This document shows positions 36,500 to 49,845 of a DNA stretch of 64,000 nt, in pieces. Below the pieces are notes generated by a model. That model saw only the letters and a list, made by a program, of their open reading frames with translations, was not told the DNA's origin and made no database searches. The position numbers were made by a program, and so were the translations under genes. Position 1 is the stretch's first letter. Each line of letters starts with the position of its first letter. Source of the DNA: Gnetum montanum (taxonomy: Eukaryota; Streptophyta; Gnetopsida; Gnetales; Gnetaceae); contig MNCI01013895.1 of NCBI GenBank assembly GCA_015680685.1, forward strand, positions 802,920-866,919, given 5' to 3'.

Positions 36500-38330
36500 T
36501 TCTTGACAAATTTGGAGTTAAGCACATATGTCCTAAACTCTTGCAAGTGAGTGACAATAGGACAACATCCTTTAGGATGTTCATATTGGCACACTTTATA
36601 TCCTTTCTCATCTTTTGAGTTGGAGTTTGTTACTTCTTCTACCATAGCAACCTTCCCTTTATTTCTATATTGTTCTTGTCTGTTGTCTCTTCTTTTCTTC
36701 TTATCTTTACCTTGGTGTAGGGCTTATTTAGTTTTCTCTTCTACTATCTTTAACTATTGCAAATTTTTCATTGATGAAATTTCACATTTTCTATACCTTA
36801 GTCACAATGTCATTGACTAATTTTTGAATGGATATATTTTTTCTCTAGATTGTATCCTCCAAAGTTTCCTCATTTTTTTTCATATATTCTCACATCCCTT
36901 TTCTTTATTGCTGGATCTCGATTGTACTCTTTAGCTGATTCTTTTCTTTAATTCTCCTTTCTCTTTTGCCACTTAGTCTATTAGTCTTTGGATTCGATGG
37001 GCTATCATTTCTAATAGCATACCTTAGGCATAAATCTGAAGAGTTTCTCTAGTCTTATTTCTTAATCTATTAATAATATGCCTAAGTTATTTCCTTTGAG
37101 AAAATCCATGGCCTAGGCATCTATGTAGTAAAGAATAATACCTTCTCATTATCGTGTCAAGGGATTTATGTGTCCCTTAATTTCATCCTTGAATTTCTTT
37201 TCTTAGATTGGACACTCTTGAATAGGTTTGATATTTATCATTGAAGAGCCCTAACATTGGCATTGTGGAATGCTTAAAGGTGGTGGTGTAGACCTGCATT
37301 GTATTCACCTTTAAACTTGGAAATGTTATTAATGTCTACTCCCTCAATGTAACTATTCCTTACATGTGTGGTAGGGATATACACTACTTCTCTTATATTA
37401 ATTATATTACGAGTGGCTAGTAGGGGTTCTTCATGATCATCGGGTTTGTAAACTTTGTTGTAGTTTTGACCCCTTTGCTGCTCATAATATTGTCTTTCTT
37501 CATTTTTAATCCTATCTCTGCTTATTTCATAATTATCCTCTTCTTTATTACAATGTCTTCTTTGATGCTTGTGTCTCTCAGGATCCATTTGTGTTTCCTT
37601 ATTATGATCCCTCATTCTTCTTTCTCTCCTATCATAATATCTGGATTATTGTGAGGACAAAGAGGAAGAAGTTGGAGGAAAGTGTCAACTAGTTCTTCTT
37701 CTATGACTCCTTGATTCATCCCTCCGTGATTCAGTGGAGGTTCTAGGCCTTAGATTCCTCCTAAATGTGGAGTCTTCCTTTTCTCCTCTAGGTGTTTCTA
37801 CAAGAGCTGAATGTAATTGTATCCTGATGGGATCTTCCATACGAATAATAGGTGTTTGAGATTGAGATCCATGGGTGTGATAAGATTTCTCTATATGGAA
37901 CATTACATCATATCTTTCTTCTAGGATGACCATTTGTGGTACTTTCTTTTCCTTATTAAGCTCATGCTTAGTTTCAATAGTAGCATCCCTTTTTATTTGA
38001 GCTTCTATTGCCTAATATGATTGGGTCATGTGCTTTGTAGTATGGCACCCTTCCTATACATGGCTAAGGTTTGACCATATGAGGGTTGCTTGCAACATTA
38101 ATGGTGCAAAATGTTCTAGAGGAAAAACAATGTCGTCATGTAAATATTTCTACATTAGCTATACATCTTGATGAAAAAAAATGTAAAATTAGGGTAATAT
38201 GGACTAGTATGAGCATAGAATATTCTAGTTTTCATGGACATAATCCAATCATCTTCCTCATATTCTTTGCCATGATTCTTAGGAATTTCATTAGCAAGTG
38301 GTGATTTTTCCTTAAGTGTAAAAGGCATAT
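36500..38330 (-). pseudogene. gag of element I (broken)
   Basis: A minus-strand ATG near 38,330 is followed by a polar, Arg/Glu/Asp-rich N-terminal half (37,933-37,685 and 37,615-37,400). Then come EEPLLATRNIINI, VDINNISKFKGEYN and HHHL-AFHNA near 37,280, matching the capsid start of elements A and C. A CQYEHPKGCC knuckle lies near 36,590-36,560. Stops and frameshifts break the frame between these blocks. It sits between the tRNA-Asp PBS and the protease, as in element A. Confidence 0.7.
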
Positions 38331-38453
38331 TGTGCTTTTGACACTTTTAAGTGTATGTGTGTTAAAAAAATCAATTCAAGTATAAAAGATGAACTTTGTA
38401 ATTCTTAATATAACAAACTCTATAAAATTAGCTACCAAGAAAACATTGACACA

Positions 38454-38471
38454 TCCCTAGCAATGGTGCTA
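38454..38471 (-). other. Primer binding site, tRNA-Asp type (minus strand)
   Basis: On the minus strand TAGCACCATTGCTAGGGA matches the tRNA-Asp complement with transition differences only. It starts one base after the LTR end, as in the plus-strand copies. Confidence 0.8.
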
Positions 38472-38472
38472 A

Positions 38473-39408
38473 TGATGAATGGCTAGGTATTCTAACACTC
38501 CACCATACAAGTCATGAGTGAACGCATGTGACCATATCATAATTTGTAGATGAACAATGTAAGTATGCTAGTGGTTGATAGTTCATTCATGATTATTGTC
38601 TTCTCACTTTGAGTTAGTGAATTGTAAGTAGTATGGTTTAACTCATAGTGAGGTATATGATATTATGTTATTGTAGGCTCAAATTATTCCTAAATACATC
38701 CATAATGAAAAAATGAGAATAAATTCTAAATCTAAATGATAACTAAAATGACAATCTATTCTAGCCTATGGAAATAAGCATCTATTCTTGGTTTGATGTA
38801 CATACCTTGGGCTCATGTAACCATTACTAGGATTACCAAGTGAATTCACTACTAAGCGAATCAAGTGTAGTCACTTTTGAGTTACCAAACAATTACAGTT
38901 AACTCTTGAAACTAGTCATACTTACTCCACCTTACTAATGAATATGGAAAAAGTAAAGTACTTAGAAAATGTAAAAAACTAAACTAAAGAAAACATATTA
39001 AAAAAATAAAAATTAAACTAAGTAAAGAAAATAACTAAGTAAAAATAAAGAAACTAAGTGTAATGTTGCAATTGTGAGAAACAATCTCAATCCTTATTCC
39101 TAGTCATGAATTATGCTCAAGTACAATCCACTTGAACAAAGATCTTGTACAACTGTTAAACACCACACTATGGGCATTCACTTCTAACTCTAACTTTAAG
39201 TCACAAAAACAAACTAAAATAATTTTGCTAAGTGTTGAATGAAAGGTTGTTTGTTTGATGCGACTAAGGGTTGGTATTTATAGTACTGACCAAGATCCTC
39301 TACATCACATCAACAACAACATATGCAAGGCTGTGATGTCATAAATATGATATCGTAGATGCAATATCTAGCTACGATATCATGGCTCATGACAAATTGG
39401 TTTTATCA
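38473..39408 (-). repeat. 5' LTR of element I (minus strand)
   Basis: In its own orientation the LTR starts TGATAAAACC and ends in TCATCA next to the PBS. It holds CTATAAATACC near 39,270 and an AATAAGGAT variant of the R-region polyadenylation word near 39,090. U3 contains two CGATATCATG/TACGATATC palindromic words. Confidence 0.75.
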
Positions 39409-40358
39409 ATAATACTCATATATTTCATGTGCCTCACTTAGGCATCTCTGCATAATCAATGCACTATTCATTGCACAAGTGTAAATCTTCAATTAATGCT
39501 TTTACATAATATTTTTAGGAAAGAGAGAAAATACATGACTTTTCTATTATTTTGATAATGCTTGAATTACCTTTTTCTTTTTATGCTATAGTTATTTATG
39601 CTATGTCAATAAATTCTACAACCTAGAGCAAGCACCTAACACATGCTCAATATGCTTAAATAAAAAGATTATGTAGTGAAGTGTGTAATCTTTTCTACCT
39701 TGAACATAAAATAAGCTTCAAAAAAATTAGATTATTGTTACTTTGCTTTATTTTTTTTATAGAAAATAAATAAAATAATTTAATTTTAATGCATTATTAA
39801 AACTAGAACTGTATTAGTCTAAAGTCTTGTATTTTAGTACTTACAATATGCTTAACAAAATAGCATAATACCTTAATATTTAAACTACATAAATCATTAA
39901 TATAAATATTAGCTCTATAAAACATATAATGATAAGCTCTCAAGCACACAGCAAAAGGAAGGGTATACCATATAACTAAATCAAAATATTATAATTAGAC
40001 TAAACACTGCACATCTAAGGTTCAAATTATAAGGCATACCAATAAAAGAAAGGGGATCTAGAAAAAGGATGTTACAAAGAAGCAATCTACTCAATATGAA
40101 AATTAAAAACCAATATAATCTCCTAATACTTTTAGTCAACTCACATCAATCTTCCATTCTTTTTATCTATCATCCTCAAGTCTCAAGATCTATTCCATTA
40201 TGTTCTTAGATCTTCTATGTTATCATTATAATTCCTAATAGTAACAACAACATATATACCAATGGCACCCCTTCATGTAGCCACAGTTGAAGGAGGTTCT
40301 AGTACATAAGTAGGAACATCAAGTATGTATTGGATGAAAATGCCTAGAACTAGTATTA
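39409..40358. other. Unassigned AT-rich DNA
   Basis: No coding signal. A/T runs are frequent, including ATTTTTTTTATAGAAAATAAATAAAAT near 39,750. It separates the LTRs of elements I and H. Confidence 0.4.
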
Positions 40359-43300
40359 TGTAACAACCTGTATTCTTGAATGTTATCATTAGAATATTTA
40401 TCATTATGCTTTATGCTTGTGGTGTCTGGCTATTATGTTATGCTTTGGTTATGTTTATTAGCTTGTAGATTTTCTAGCTGTATATTTTATATTTATAGAT
40501 ATTTTAATTTTATATATTATTTTAATTATGTATTATTATTTTTAGCTAATATGCACTAGCCCAGTGGATGAGTTTTGGCAAATTATCATAGAGGCTATGG
40601 TATAGACATATGACATGAGCATGTGATGGCATCACTAATCTTTTTATGTGAGCATGATGTTTTATTTTTAAATATGTAACATCTGTTATTTCCTCATCTC
40701 ATGGTTTTCACATGCCTTTTGGCTTTGTGGAAGGTTATGTACATCACATGATATTTTTTTAGTAGATTCCTTTTATAATATTTTAGGTTTTATAAAATTA
40801 CCTAGTTGTATTATGATGAGTTTTTCATTTGATTTTCCATAAAACACACACCCCACAATTTATTCAACTAGGAACTTTGACATCTATTTTCTTTTACATG
40901 AAGGCACTACAAGGTTGAAGGCTTGTAATGGTACATGTCACTTTGCTAGTTTTTAATTGTGGCATTGCAAGAGTTTGTGACTAAGTTTGTGTTTGATTGT
41001 GAATTTATGCTTTAATATTACAAGTAAGTAATCTTTACGCTTTTTGTGGTTTATTTTGATTCATCGGACTTTATGCACATTCATTAGGAGTCAAATATTG
41101 TTTATGTTAAAATACACAAGTCAAATTTATACAATCATTAATTTCATAATCATTTAAGACCATTGGTAATTATTCTTAATAAGTTCATCATGAAAGGTAT
41201 GATTCGTAACTTGGGAACCATCACAACCTTTTTACGAAATATAAGCAAGCCAAGAACAACTTACAAAGTATAAAGATGATGAAACAATAGAAGAAGTGAA
41301 GAAACAACCTCTAAATGAAGAATATAAGAAGAATCCTGAGAAAGAAGCAAAAAAAGAATCAAAAAGTTTGTAACATGTATTAAACCTCATGAACCAACTC
41401 ACGATAGGAAGAGCATCATGAACCAATTCATGATAAATGAAAAGAAGTAATTATGAGTAAAGAATCTTATGAAATAACAACAAACCAAATTCATAAAAGA
41501 GAATCCTTCCAGCTCTTTCAAATGAAACCCTGAGGAGATGAAGTACTTATTAGTTTTATACATAAGATTGATAAGTATTATAGAAGACGAGCAATCTCTA
41601 GAGCACAAGATCCAATTTCCTAAAGAGAAAGATAAGATTTAAGTTGTATCATACATAACCTAGTCTAGTTTCTTAAATAAAAAGGAAATGTCATCTAAAA
41701 GAGTATGATGATTAAGTCAAGAGAAGGAAAGAAAAGACTTATAAAGAAGTATTTCATAAAGTTCAACTAATTAAGTGTTTCTTCATAAAGATGAGTGGAG
41801 CTAAGTTTGTGATAGATTAGCTAAGAACAAAGTCAAATCAAGAAAGACTATAGAATACAAAGGAATAATGTATACATTCAAGCTTACTAATTTGTTACTT
41901 TGTAAAAACTACAATTAACTATTCTCATAGATAAATATCCTAGTATTGTAGAGTTTTCTAAAAGATGAAAAATTGAACTCTAACAATTTAATACCAGGTG
42001 TAGAAAATAATGGCGAAGCACCTTCATGGGAACAGGAAATTACTCAGTCTCATATCTAAATGAATTTTCATTAAGATTTGGATCTTACTTTGCATGCTAC
42101 AATTGCTTAACTTTTGTGCTTTAATTTGTTGTTTCTTTCTACTATAATTTTATGTTTTTCACCAATTGCAGGTTTCAAAGGTTTTGTGACAATTATTCTA
42201 TCAACCATTTGAGGCATGAGTATTACTCATTCTTTTCATTTTAAGGTTCAATACATTCATCTTAATATAGACTCTTTTGAATACCAGCCATTTTATGAGA
42301 TTCCAAGTCTTCATCATTTTGGAGTCTTCTATGGATTCACTTAGGGTTTGGACTTTTTGTGAAATCAATTCCTTGCTGATCAATGTTTCCTCAATTTGTT
42401 AACTTGAATAAGTTTGTTGGACCTTGTCTTCTATGTCCCTTTTATTCCTTATCAATTGTTGATTATTTGCTAGTCTTTCCAAGTTGTGTTTGCACTTTTT
42501 CAAAATCTATGTCGAAACCATGAGTCATGATGTAACTATCAATGTTGACCATAAGTCATGATTAGGTCATGATTCATTACCATGGATCATGGTAAGCTCA
42601 TGATTAACCCTTGAGCTGTCTTGTGCATTTCTAGTCATTGTTTCTCAAAACCTACAATACCATGAGTCAAGGTCTAGTTATGATCAATTACCATGAGTCA
42701 TGGTGAGGTTGTGATTGCATCTTCCTTGCTATTTTCACTATTGTATGAGTTTTTCCATCAACCATGGGTCGTACTAACATGATCTATCATAACAACTTAT
42801 CATGAAGTTGTGATATATCTTTTATTTATTACTTTTACCATATTGTATTGTTTGTTACAAATTCTAGCCTACCATGGATCATGGTTAGATTATGGTCTAT
42901 TCACCATATGCCATAACCAAGTCATGGTTAAGTAGTGATTAAGGGTTTTTATTGTAGTTTTTCCTAGTAGATATTTTTTTAATACCATAAGTCATGATAA
43001 GGTCATGGTCAGCCACCATGAGTCAAGGTGAGGTTGTGATCAAGTCATTGTATCTTAATTTTTATTGTTCTTTATCCCTTCTTATTATTGGAGCTTATTT
43101 TAACTCATTCTAATATCTTTTTACATTATTCAACTAAGCTTATTAAACTTGGAATTTGTTGGCATGTCAATTTTGATTTGGAATTAATTTCTAAATTATT
43201 CAAATCACTTAGACATGTTGAGTGATGTTTGTATTCCTCCACCATCAACGTTTTGTTTGCTTTATTTGGATGTTTACATTAATATTGTTTGCCAAGAGCT

Positions 43301-44335
43301 AGCATCAAGTTGTGTGGCTAGTTAAAGATGATCTTTCTAGATATATTTAGTATTTGACCCTCATAAGAATTCATTGATATGACTTTCATTATAGGCCCAA
43401 TGCTACATGAGAGATGATCTATGGCTCATTGGTCTTTTTTCATATCTTTAGAACATTATAGATGAGTGTTGGGTGGTACCTCTAACATCAATAGTTTGGT
43501 TTAATACTAATAATGCATGGTAGATTAGCATTTTATTTGGAAATTTAAATAAATACACATGATAATAATTCACATATTTAAAACTAAGTCTAGTGCATGC
43601 TAGCATCTTTGTTTGTAGGTGGATGAGTAGAGTGGAAAATTCGATTTGGTTAGATTCATTTGATGTTAGGATCAATGTATGATATATGCTCTTGATGTTT
43701 GGATTATTCTACATACTAACTTGTTTTATGGGTTAACATCCGTTCATCTACCCACCATGAGACTTGCCCTCAATTTAGCCCAAGGAGATGCCAAGGTTTC
43801 TCACTCAATGTATACTTAGCATCTTTCTTATTTAAAGGTTAACAAGGCTAGCTTGTGCAAGGATATCTTTTGGTTTTTGCTACTGATTTGGATTTCATGT
43901 ATTTCTATTTCTAGCATTAGTTTGTTGTCTTTGGTATTATTATAATTTATGATAGACATATATAAGATTACTTCCTTTCATGCTTCATGTATTTGGACTA
44001 TGAATATTATGTATGGCTAAGCATGATTTATTATTGCTACATATTTATGAGTATTTTCAAATTCATATTCATATTTCTCTTTATAATTAATTTTAGTTTT
44101 TAACCTTATGTATGTATGTATGCATATATGTATGTAAGAATTATATTCTTTTTCTTCTACTATTTAGTTTCTTCTTTTTTCTTTCAATCATGGTTTCATT
44201 GTAAGTTTTCCTTTTTCTTTCTTTTCCTATATCAGATCATTTTAATTTTTAGTTTCCTTTCCATAAACAATTATTCATTAGAGTTTGTCTAACCAACATA
44301 ATACTTTTAAACCTAAGGCTACGGAGGGTGTTACA
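40359..44335 (+). repeat. Very long 5' LTR of element H (about 4 kb)
   Basis: Begins TGTAACAACCTG and ends GGGTGTTACA, giving perfect TGTAACA/TGTTACA terminal inverted ends, with a tRNA-Met-type PBS a few bases later. This terminal pair and the position before a chromoviral gag are typical of Tekay/Del LTRs. About 4 kb is long, and a nested insertion inside cannot be excluded. An irregular array of CATGAGTCATGG words occupies 42,510-43,060. No matching 3' LTR exists in the window. Confidence 0.6.
42510..43060. repeat. Irregular CATGAGTCATGG repeat array within the LTR
   Basis: About a dozen degenerate copies of ACCATGAGTCATGGTNAGGT occur, often paired with a second half like TGTGATCAA. Examples: AAACCATGAGTCATGATG, ACCATGGATCATGGTAAG, ACCATGAGTCATGGTGAGG, ACCATAAGTCATGATAAGG and ACCATGAGTCAAGGTGAGG. 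Spacing is uneven (35-110 bp). The core is a near-palindrome. Confidence 0.6.
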
Positions 44336-44338
44336 AGC

Positions 44339-44350
44339 TTGTATTAGAAC
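44339..44350 (+). other. Primer binding site, tRNA-iMet type
   Basis: TTGTATTAGAAC matches TGGTATCAGAGC, the site used by Tekay/Del and many other plant LTR elements, at 9 of 12 positions. It is three bases after the LTR end TGTTACA. Confidence 0.6.
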
Positions 44351-44395
44351 ATAGGTTTTATGATTTTCTCATTTCATATCATCGTGTCTAGTAAT

Positions 44396-45470
44396 GATAA
44401 ATACAAGAGGTAAATGTGACGATGATAGGAGGGTGGATGTTGGACCTAGCAACCCAACTCCGATAACTAATCCTATTCTTGATTGAACATTGAAGTTCAT
44501 AGAAAATCTCAAAGTAGAGCTTGTTACTCTTACTCCTACTCCTACATCGAATAAGAAGATCAATGAAGTTAACATCAATCATTACTTGCTCTAGTTCCTC
44601 CATCAACATATGGAGAAGAACTCAACTCATCGTCAATGCTCATTGCTTCAAGGATTAGTAATGATGGCAGATGATTAATGGAACATTAGCTTATGAAACT
44701 ATTCCATAAGTTGGGACTACCTACCTTGTAGGGTGAGGATCCTATTACTACCACAAAGATATTGAAGAAGGACATTAAGATCTCCAAGCTAATGTGTTGT
44801 ACTCCCATACAAAAAACTTAATTAGGAACCTACTAGTTCAAATGTTCTACTAGTTGTTGGTGAACTACTCAAGTGAAGGTACATCATTGAAAGAATTGCA
44901 ATGTTCATTGAGGTGATTTTCTTCTCGCTTTCAATCAACATTATATTTCTTTAGAGTACGTAGTGGCAAAAGCAAATGAATTTTATTATCTCTACTAGGG
45001 AAATTGGACAATGATAGAGTATGAGTACAACTTTTCAAAGTTAAGTATATATGTGCTTCATATACATTTTGATAAGAAGACTAGAGCAAATCGTTTCATC
45101 CAAGGTCTTTGTACATTCATTAAGAACCACTTGCTTCCTATTCATCTTCAAATGTTTGAGGATGCACATGCTTGTGTGATGAACTTGGAGTATAGTTAGT
45201 TGGTAGAAGTAACACATTGCAATAATTCTTAAAAGAGGATTCAAACCTCTTCCAAGAATTCTAGTGGATTGAAGAAAGCCTAAGGTTTAGGATCTAGTGG
45301 ATAGTAGCAATACTCTTCAAGTAGTAGGGCCACTTGTGAATCCATCACTTATCATGCTTGTGGGAAAGTTGAACATATCCAAAGGGATTATCCCAATTGC
45401 CACAACTATGGCCAAATAGGTCACAAGAATTTCAAGTAGGTTGAATAACCTATACGCAATTAGGGTGATG
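44396..45470 (+). pseudogene. gag of element H (chromovirus, broken)
   Basis: The capsid segment at 45,011-45,199 reads MIEYEYNFSKLSIYVLHIHF then RANRFIQGL, the conserved motif of chromoviral gag (tolerating EYxxxFxxLSxYAP and RFxxGL). Two tandem CCHC-like knuckles follow at about 45,350-45,440 (CGKVEHIQRDYPNCHNYGQIGHK), with some Cys lost. The doubled knuckle is common in Tekay/Del. The frame shifts several times and carries stops. Confidence 0.65.
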
Positions 45471-45499
45471 CTAGGATATATGCACATGTATATAATTTG

Positions 45500-47690
45500 A
45501 CTAACTAGCTAGTGAATGCTCAACGAAATACCATGATAGAGTTTGAAGGTAAAATTTTAGATTTTATAATATTGATTCTTTTTTATCCTAATGTCATTCA
45601 TTTCTTTGTTGATATGAAAATAATTAAACATCTACATTTCAAGAATCAGCCTTGTCATTAGTACCATTAATGGAAATGTGCTCACTATGGAACAAATCTA
45701 CAGATCTATAATCTTAGTGATGACATATGTCTAGGGGATTATAACATCATTTTGGGCATGGATTAGTTGTTTAACTATCAAGATAGCTTGGATTGCTATC
45801 ATTAGTACTTTCCTTAGTGACAGATGATGGTGTCCAAGTGACCATGCAAACAAGATTACATAAGATTAAGTTGGATCATCTCTTTGAGGTCTCTTCACTA
45901 CTAGTTGTGGAAAGGTTATCCTTGTTTTCTAGTTTCAATCAACAAATCTTCTTCTTCACTTGGGATTAATTAAATTCCTATTTTTCATAATTTTTGATGT
46001 TTTTCATTCAAAGTTTTATTTTTTACCTCAAGGACATAATGTTGAGTTTAAGATTTCTCTTAAAGTAGATGTTGAACCTATCTCTAAGATTCTACATAGA
46101 ATGTCACTTGTTTAGTTAGCTAAAATGAAGCTTGAACTTCAAAAGTTGCTAGATATGGGTCTAATTCATCCAAATGTATCTCCTTATGATTCTTTTATTC
46201 TTTTCAACAAGAAAAGGGATGGTAACATGAGGTCGTATGTCAACTATCAATAGCTAAATCGAGTGACTGTGATGAATAAGTATAATTTATCTCTTATAGA
46301 CAATTTGTTTAATTAGTTAAGAGAAGCTCAAGTGTTCTCAAAGATAGATATGCAGTCAAGGTATCATTAGGTTTGGATCATAGATGAGAATGTTTTCGAT
46401 ATATCCTTCAAGCTATAGTATAACTATTATGAGTTTCTCATTTTACTTTTTAGACTCACTAATGTTCTTGTAGTATTCATGCATCACATGAACAATGTTA
46501 TGATGTCATACCTAGACCAATTTATCATTGTGTTCATCAATGATATCTTAGTGCATTTGTTAGGGAAGGATCTTCATGAGGAGCCTTTGAGAACACTTTT
46601 GTAGATAATTAGAAGCCATCATTTATTCACACAACCTTTGAAGTATTCTTTTTAATGTTGCAAGACTCCATTTTTGGGATGTTATTTCAAATGCTAGTAT
46701 AGCAATGGACCCGACTAAGATATTAGCTATTTGGGATTGGCCTATCCCTAAGGATGTTGTAAAGGCTTGCAATTTCCTTATACTAACAAGTTACTATAAA
46801 ATATTCATAGAGAATTTCTCTAGCATCACTTTGTCTTTCATGGAGCTATTGCAAACAAATGTTGGATTCTTGTGAGACCTACATTATTAAGCTACTTTTG
46901 ATGAACTTAAGAGTAGGTTGATTTCAACTCCTATTTTGATTTTGCTTACTCTAGCTAAACCATTCAATGTTTCCACTAATATGTTAAGGAAAGGTTATGA
47001 ACATGTTCTTATACAAGAGGGTAAAGTGGTAGCATATACCTCAAGGCAACTAGAACCTCATGAAATGCACTATTACACTCATGATCTCAAGCTAGAAGAA
47101 ATGGTATTTCCTTTTAAGTTGTGGCATCACTATTTGTTTAGTAATAAGTTCACAATTTGGATGGATCACAAAAGGCTATAGAACTTAATAAATTAATCAT
47201 AGTTGAACCTGTGTTAAATGAGGTGGGTTGAATTTTTGGCCTATTTTCACTTTAACATCCAATGTTGAATAGGAAAATGCAAAATTTTTCAAGATGTCTT
47301 GATCCATATGGATGGTAAACTTCATAGGTTGGTGATTTAGTTAAATGTGTTGAACGAGATTCAAGTAGAGCAGTAACATGATCCTTGATGCGAGTAACTT
47401 AGATGATCTAGAATTCATTGATAGTAGTAAATGTGCTTAGGTTGCTTCATTGTAAGAATTAAGTATTTATGCATGATTCCTTGTAGCAACATCTGTTGAA
47501 GAAAGCTCATCTTAGTGGACATTAGATGTATCTTAACAACAATAAGATGTATTAAGTGCTAAATAGGTTGTACTATTAGTCAAGCATGAAGAAGAAAGTT
47601 AGAGAATTTTTGTTAATGTGCTTAATCTACTAGTAGGTTAAGCTGAGCATCAATAGCTAGGTGGCTACTTGTACCCTCATACTATTCTAC
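45500..47690 (+). pseudogene. pol of element H: protease remnant, RT, RNase H, integrase start (broken)
   Basis: A protease trace precedes an RT that begins near 46,000: HNVEFKISLKVDVEPISK, NRVTVMNKYNLSLIDNLF, AQVFSKIDMQSRYHQV, YYEFLILLFRLTNVLVVFM and VFINDIL near 46,532, where the first catalytic Asp is now Asn. RNase H at 46,918-47,181 shows EGKVVAYTSRQLEPHEMHYY and HDLKLEEMVFPFKLW, with HHYLFSNKFTIWMDHKRL intact. The integrase zinc finger region (KAHLSGH, then YQQVKLSIN) is visible near 47,500-47,650. Everything downstream (integrase core, chromodomain, 3' LTR) is missing. The RT style (VTVxNKYPLPRIDDLF) identifies the Tekay/Del chromovirus group. Confidence 0.8.
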
Positions 47691-47980
47691 ATTTATGTAG
47701 AATTTCAATTGGACTTTGTTTTTTAACTTAATTTTAAGTTTGAGAACTTTCTTTAGCCTATTTGTAAGGTCAATTCTTGTGCGTATTCATGATTTTGCCA
47801 TTTGTAGCACCCATTAGCTTGGTTGAGCTAGGGTTTCAATATTATTTCAAATTTACTCTATTTTGTTTTGGATACTATCTAAATTTTGTGAGCACTCAAT
47901 TCTTGGTTGTGTGTATTCCAATTCCTTTGTGAATTTTCATTATCTACTTGTGGATAGTGTGATTTTGGGTTAATTCCATC
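47691..47980. other. Junction DNA between elements H and G
   Basis: No ORF. The last 30 bases, GGATAGTGTGATTTTGGG, resemble the GTGTGATTATAG that precedes the ORF3 ATG of element B, so part of this is probably the leader of ORF3 in element G. Confidence 0.35.
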
Positions 47981-48800
47981 ATGGATCCTAAGAAGAAGAT
48001 ACTTAAAACTTTTACTAAGCACATGAAAGAGATGAAAGAAGTCTTTTAATTGATATTTTAGAAGCCTGAGAAGCTAGAAGAAGTTAAACCTTTTATCACT
48101 AAAAAAATTTAAGCAAGATGTAAATTCAAGGATTTCTTCATCATATGTTCATCATTCTATGCTCTCTAACAGCTCCCAAATTTTAGCTAGCAATCCATCT
48201 TTAATGGGATAAACAACATTAACCACACAAAAATCAAAGTAAAAGAGTTTCCAAACAAAGACATGACAAAATACATGGAGCTTGTAAATTTGTCGTGTGT
48301 AAATCTTGCCATGCCAAATGTTGGTAGGTCTCAAACTAAGCTAGAGAAGTAGGTAGCCACGTCATTTTTACTTTATTAGAATAAGCATAAGCTCCACAAC
48401 AAGGAATTTTAAAAGTTACATATTGCTAATGCAAAGCTTGAGGTTCTTAAAGCAAAGTTTACAAATTAATGAGATGTTGCAAAGAACCTAGCTAAAAGAG
48501 TGGTAGATTACCAGTATCTAAAGGCCAAACTAAGTGTATTTCACATTGAATGCTCACATTTTGCAACCTAGTTTGTCAATGTCCATGAGATGTTTCTAGC
48601 CTTATCTTATCTTTGGAAAGTACCCACAACATCAACTCTAGATGATCTAGCCTAGCCTATTCATGATTGTAGGACCAAGGAGGAGAAGATGCAAGTCCTA
48701 ATTAAATCATTTTTTTTGAATATTGTAGTAGAAACAACAATGAATTAGCCACAAAAACCACCAAGGCAAGAGAAATCCCAATTACTAGGAATAAATTAAG
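47981..48800 (+). pseudogene. ORF3 of element G, mostly C-terminal half (broken)
   Basis: From the ATG the frame reads MDPKKKILKTF. It then shows TKYMELVNLSCVNLAM, which matches the TEYMELANL segment of element B. It continues KLHIANAKLEVLKAKFTN, DVAKNLAKRVVDYQYLKAK and YLWKVPTTSTLDDLA, collinear with elements A and B. The N-terminal globular block is absent, so most of ORF3's first half was deleted. Stops interrupt the frame. It lies upstream of the polypurine tract and LTR. Confidence 0.6.
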
Positions 48801-49024
48801 CATTTGCCTTGGAGTTTTTGTAACTCTTGCAAATCTTTAAAAGGGAAAATATGTCCAATGTTTGTCATTTTTTCAGTGTCTAAATTACTTGAATAACATT
48901 GTAATGCAACACTTAAGTCTTTATTGATCAGTCAATCAATCAAATGTTACTCTCACATTTTGTAAACAAACTTTATTCCAATTTCTTTAACTTAATGATG
49001 AGTTTTTAATCTATCATGGGGATA

Positions 49025-49845
49025 TGATGAATAGTGTTTTGGTTGACCACATCAATGCATTAGCATTGACACAGCAATCATAAATGCCTATATAAATACA
49101 TCATCTACTACATTTATAACATTTGATTCATTAATTATAGTAAAACTCTACCAATTTAATTTCATAGAAGTTAGTATCAATCAACGAGTGCCTGCAACAT
49201 GACGTGAAGTAATTGTATAGAGCTCTTATTTGAATGCATTATACTTGGACACCTTACATGAATAGCAATAAAAAACCAAGATTGTTTCACTCCATTGCAA
49301 TACTTTAACTTAGCATAAAAATTACTTTAAATGTTATTAGCTTAATCTTTACCTTCTCTTACAATTCAAATAATAAGTTATGTTGCCATGTGTGGTAGAA
49401 TATGGCAGAATAAGTACAACTAGTTTCAAGCATAATACATTTCGTTTATTAATCTTGACAATGCTTTTACTTGGTGCGTCCAACAGTAAACACTTGGTAA
49501 TCTAACAATGATTGCATGAGTCCAAAATCTATATAGAAAACTATGAATAAATATGTATCCCCTATGCTAGTTTAGACTTTATTTCCTACACTTAGATTAA
49601 TTAAATTAAATTTTTATATGTTTATATTATTTTAGTCATGGTCAAACAACATCAACAATCATATGCATCAATTAAATAACCATACAAATTAAGACCGACA
49701 CAAGTGTAATTGGAAAGATAACAATCTATGATCACACACAACAATCTAAATTTCTTGCTAGTCTAGTCCACAAATTACAATTAGGTTACTTGCACATGCT
49801 TATAATTTGTATTATTGGGCATAGAGACTACATCGCCACTCATCA
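49025..49845 (+). repeat. 3' LTR of element G
   Basis: Starts TGATGAATAGTG after ATCATGGGGATA and ends GACTACATCGCCACTCATCA. TATATAAATACATC lies near 49,090. The R region is diverged (AATAAAAAACCAAG near 49,268). It is followed by CCAAAGCAC, the minus-strand RNase H region of element F, so it ends inside that element. Confidence 0.75.
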
